This document shows positions 6,692 to 9,143 of a DNA stretch of 9,143 nucleotides, one piece after another. How positions within the stretch are numbered: the stretch's first letter is position 1; the number at the start of each line of letters is the position of its first letter. The translations under genes were made by a program, and so were the position numbers. The notes below the pieces were generated by a model. It made no database searches. It was not told the DNA's origin and saw only the letters and a program-made list of their open reading frames with translations. Source of the DNA: Hyphomicrobiales bacterium (lineage in GTDB: Bacteria; Pseudomonadota; Alphaproteobacteria; Rhizobiales; Devosiaceae); the NCBI GenBank assembly GCA_026989045.1, contig JALSJY010000039.1:1-9143 (forward strand), in the 5' to 3' direction.

Positions 6692-8068
6692 TTATTGTTG
6701 TATATCTGCAGCAATTTCGCTCACTAGAGTGCTTAAGTCGCTAAATTCGGTTAATTTTATCTCACTGGTTTTTTCACTAGAGCCGATTCGCCCTGTAAAA
6801 GCGCTATCAAAACCAAGCTTTGATGCCTCCTTTAGGCGTAATGGTGCATGGGCAACAGGACGAATGCCGCCAGAGAGGCTTATTTCACCAAAAAACACCG
6901 CCTTTGATGGTAGGGCAGAATTTGTTGCCGAGGAAATAAGAGCCGCAGCAACTGCAAGATCGGCGGCTGGCTCGCTGATTTTTAAACCACCTGCAACATT
7001 TAAATAAATATCATTTGCGCCAATTTTAACGCCGCACCGCGTTTCTAAAACTGCTAAAATCATTGATAGTCTTGAGTTATCCCAACCAACAACTGCTCTT
7101 CGTGGAGTGCCAAGTGGTGAGGGAGAAACAAGAGCTTGAATTTCTACTAAAACGGGTCGAGTTCCCTCTATGCCTGCAAAAACTGCTGAGCCCGCTGATC
7201 CTTCATCGCGTTGATCTAAAAATAAAGCAGAGGGGTTGGCAACCTCTTTAAGTCCCATTTGGCTCATTTCAAAAACGCCAATTTCATCTGTTGCGCCATA
7301 GCGGTTTTTTACGCCGCGTAAAATACGAAATCTATGCGAGCTATCACCCTCAAAATACATAACTGCATCTACCATATGCTCAACAACACGGGGTCCTGCA
7401 ATCTGCCCGTCTTTTGTTACATGGCCAACTAGCACAACAGCTGCGCCGCTTTTTTTGGCAAAGCGGGTTAGGGCTTGGGCTGAGGTTCTAACTTGAGTGA
7501 CAGTCCCTGGAGAGCTATCTACCCTGTCTGTCCAAAGTGTTTGGATAGAATCAATAATTACCAAGTCAGGGGCATTTTCGTTTTCAAGCGTTGCCAAAAT
7601 TGTCTCGACATTGGTTTCGCTGGCTAATTTTACTGGGGCATTTGCAAGGCCAAGTCGTTGGGCTCGTAATTGCACTTGCGCAATGGCTTCTTCGCCAGAG
7701 ATATAAATTACATTATGTCCTTTGTTGGCCATTGATGCCGCGGCTTGTAATAATAGGGTGGATTTGCCAATTCCGGGATCACCACCAACTAACATTGCAG
7801 AACCTTTAACAAATCCGCCGCCTGTTACCCTATCTAGTTCGGCTATGTTACAGGTAGAGCGTGCTGCATCTTGGGCTTTTCCTGAGAGCGAGGAGAGGGG
7901 GGCTGCTCGACCAGAGGCAGTTGCAGACTTTGGCCCTGCGCCAACACCGCTGTTAGATAATTCTTCAACAATAGTGTTCCATTGCCCGCACTTTTCGCAT
8001 CGTCCCGCCCATTGATTTGAGTTTGCGCCGCAAGATTGACAGACAAAGATGGTTTTTCTTTTTGCCAT
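6692..8068 (-). CDS. radA: DNA repair protein RadA
   Basis: A RecA-related ATPase that drives branch migration and helps process recombination intermediates. The 458-residue length is typical. The N-terminal zinc finger has C10, C13, C24 and C27 (C-x2-C-x10-C-x2-C). The RecA-like core has Walker A GGDPGIGKST (95-104), SGEEA (124-128), Walker B LVIIDS (169-174) and GHVTKDG (215-221). The RadA signature is normally KNRFG but here is KNRYG (254-258). The C-terminal Lon-protease-like domain (about 275-458) contains LNVAGG (356-361), with no evidence of protease activity in this family. The ATG at 8068 shares its A with the alr stop codon (TAATG). No good Shine-Dalgarno sequence lies upstream, so translation probably depends on coupling to alr. 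A 5-bp hairpin (6654-6669) lies between this gene and cvpA. Confidence 0.97.
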   Translation of the reverse strand: MAKRKTIFVCQSCGANSNQWAGRCEKCGQWNTIVEELSNSGVGAGPKSATASGRAAPLSSLSGKAQDAARSTCNIAELDRVTGGGFVKGSAMLVGGDPGIGKSTLLLQAAASMANKGHNVIYISGEEAIAQVQLRAQRLGLANAPVKLASETNVETILATLENENAPDLVIIDSIQTLWTDRVDSSPGTVTQVRTSAQALTRFAKKSGAAVVLVGHVTKDGQIAGPRVVEHMVDAVMYFEGDSSHRFRILRGVKNRYGATDEIGVFEMSQMGLKEVANPSALFLDQRDEGSAGSAVFAGIEGTRPVLVEIQALVSPSPLGTPRRAVVGWDNSRLSMILAVLETRCGVKIGANDIYLNVAGGLKISEPAADLAVAAALISSATNSALPSKAVFFGEISLSGGIRPVAHAPLRLKEASKLGFDSAFTGRIGSSEKTSEIKLTEFSDLSTLVSEIAADIQQ

Positions 8069-9143
8069 TAGATATTAGCTGTTTTTGGTGGTGGAATATA
8101 ACAATGCTTATATCGACCTTTAAGCGAGGTGAGGATTTCATAGCCGATTGTTCCAGCTAAATCTGCTTGATCGTCAACTGTTAAAGACTTGCCTAAAATT
8201 TCAACCATATCACCTGGATTTGGCAATTTGCCATAAAGATCGGTGACATCAACAGCGATTAAATCCATTGAAACACGGCCAATTACGGGAAGGATTTTAT
8301 TGTTGATAATTACGCGCCCGCCGTGTCTTCTGTTTGTGCCAGAAAGAGAGCGTAAAAATCCATCGGCATAACCAAGTGCTAAAATGGCAATTTGACTATC
8401 GCGATTAAGCGTATAGGTTGCTCCGTAACCGATGGTTTCATTGGTCTTACACTCAATAATTTGCAAAATAGGTGCTTCTAATTTTACCACTGGTGACATC
8501 GGGTTTTTGCGACCATTGACCGCGCGGCCACCATATAAAGCAATTCCTGGCCTCACAAGTTGAAAGTGATTTTCTTTACCATTCATCAGACCTGCTGAAT
8601 TTGCAATTGAGGCCGGAATATTTGGAAAGTTGCCAATGAGGGATTGAAAAAATGCTAATTGGGTGCGGTTTTTTTCGTGTGATGGATGGTCGGCGCAAGC
8701 AAAATGACTCATAATCATTTGCGGGGCAAAGCCTACTTTTTCAAGCATGTTTTTTACTCTGCCAACATCAGACATTCTAAAGCCAAGCCTGCCCATACCT
8801 GTATCAAAATGTAGCGCAGCAGGATAGGCTTGATTTTTTGAAAGGCAAAATGCTAACCATTCTTCAAGCATGGAAAGAGAATTTAAAACCGGCATTATAC
8901 TGTGATGGGCATAGATTTCTGCAGCATTTGGGTAAAGTCCGTTAAAGACAAAAATGTGAATATTTTTTAATTCACCTCTAAGGGTTATTGCCTCTTCAGG
9001 GGTTGCAACAAAAAAGAATTTTGCACCAGCGTTTTGTAGTGCCGTCGCAACTGGCAACATGCCAGTGCCATAGGCATTTGCCTTGACCACCGCACCTGTT
9101 AATGAGCCAGTACTTATCATATCAAGCGCTTTGTAGTTTTTTA
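8068..9143 (-). CDS. alr: Alanine racemase, N-terminus beyond the window
   Basis: A PLP-dependent enzyme converting L-alanine to D-alanine for peptidoglycan precursors. The reading frame stays open from the ATG at 9120 to the window edge. The extra codons read KNYKALD before that Met, and KNYKAL matches the NY-A-L stretch just before the PLP site in this family, so 9120 is an internal Met and the true start lies outside. Numbering from that Met, the PLP lysine is K13 in AVVKANAYG (10-18). Other landmarks are DTGMGRLGF (106-114), SHFACADHP (138-146), RPGIALYGG (190-198), the catalytic tyrosine Y232 in GYGATY (231-236), GYADGF (250-255), GRVSMDLI (281-288) and GTIGYE (323-328). Probably only about 15-25 residues are missing. 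The stop overlaps the radA start by one base. I would expect dnaB upstream from the usual gene order in Hyphomicrobiales. Confidence 0.95.
   Translation of the reverse strand, partial: KNYKALDMISTGSLTGAVVKANAYGTGMLPVATALQNAGAKFFFVATPEEAITLRGELKNIHIFVFNGLYPNAAEIYAHHSIMPVLNSLSMLEEWLAFCLSKNQAYPAALHFDTGMGRLGFRMSDVGRVKNMLEKVGFAPQMIMSHFACADHPSHEKNRTQLAFFQSLIGNFPNIPASIANSAGLMNGKENHFQLVRPGIALYGGRAVNGRKNPMSPVVKLEAPILQIIECKTNETIGYGATYTLNRDSQIAILALGYADGFLRSLSGTNRRHGGRVIINNKILPVIGRVSMDLIAVDVTDLYGKLPNPGDMVEILGKSLTVDDQADLAGTIGYEILTSLKGRYKHCYIPPPKTANI

Noticed and set aside
7722..8015. 97-codon plus-strand frame opposite radA
   Set aside because: It is antisense to the conserved Walker A and zinc-finger part of radA, with no start context and no recognisable domain.

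Overview
The window looks like chromosomal, housekeeping DNA from an alphaproteobacterium, most likely of the order Hyphomicrobiales (Rhizobiales). Two things point there. One is the minus-strand order alr, radA, cvpA, purF, short-chain dehydrogenase, which I recall as a conserved block in that order, usually with dnaB upstream of alr. The other is the PurF type, whose C-terminus reads FTDHYFTGDYPT and lacks the iron-sulfur ligands. The DNA is visibly AT-rich (roughly 40% G+C by eye, not counted). That is low for most of the order and closer to host-associated or genome-reduced lineages such as Bartonella. Genus cannot be settled from this sequence.

Layout. Positions 1-228 hold no credible gene but contain a 160-bp inverted-repeat element (43-202). 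A nucleoside hydrolase gene lies on the minus strand (229-1179). A 261-bp AT-rich divergent spacer (1180-1440) carries an imperfect 23-bp tandem repeat and a weak candidate promoter. Two plus-strand genes follow 15 nt apart: a membrane-anchored TPR/YfgM-like protein (1441-2163) and the ribosome-assembly GTPase Der (2179-3615). A 94-bp convergent spacer holds a second, diverged copy of the same repeat family (3647-3684). The rest is a five-gene minus-strand block. It begins with alanine racemase, which enters from the right edge without its N-terminus, and continues through RadA, CvpA and PurF to a short-chain dehydrogenase. Two of its junctions (alr/radA and purF/SDR) are one-base TAATG stop-start overlaps.

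Function. The window combines purine metabolism (nucleoside hydrolysis; PurF as the committed step of de novo synthesis, next to the CvpA family named for a purF-linked E. coli gene), cell-wall precursor supply (D-alanine), recombination repair (RadA), ribosome maturation (Der) and probable envelope protein quality control (YfgM-like). All recognised enzymes keep their key residues and appear intact, apart from alr, which is cut only by the window edge. I see no defence system, prophage, CRISPR array, toxin module, rRNA or tRNA. The most unusual structures are the intergenic repeats, and I do not see evidence of a new biological system.
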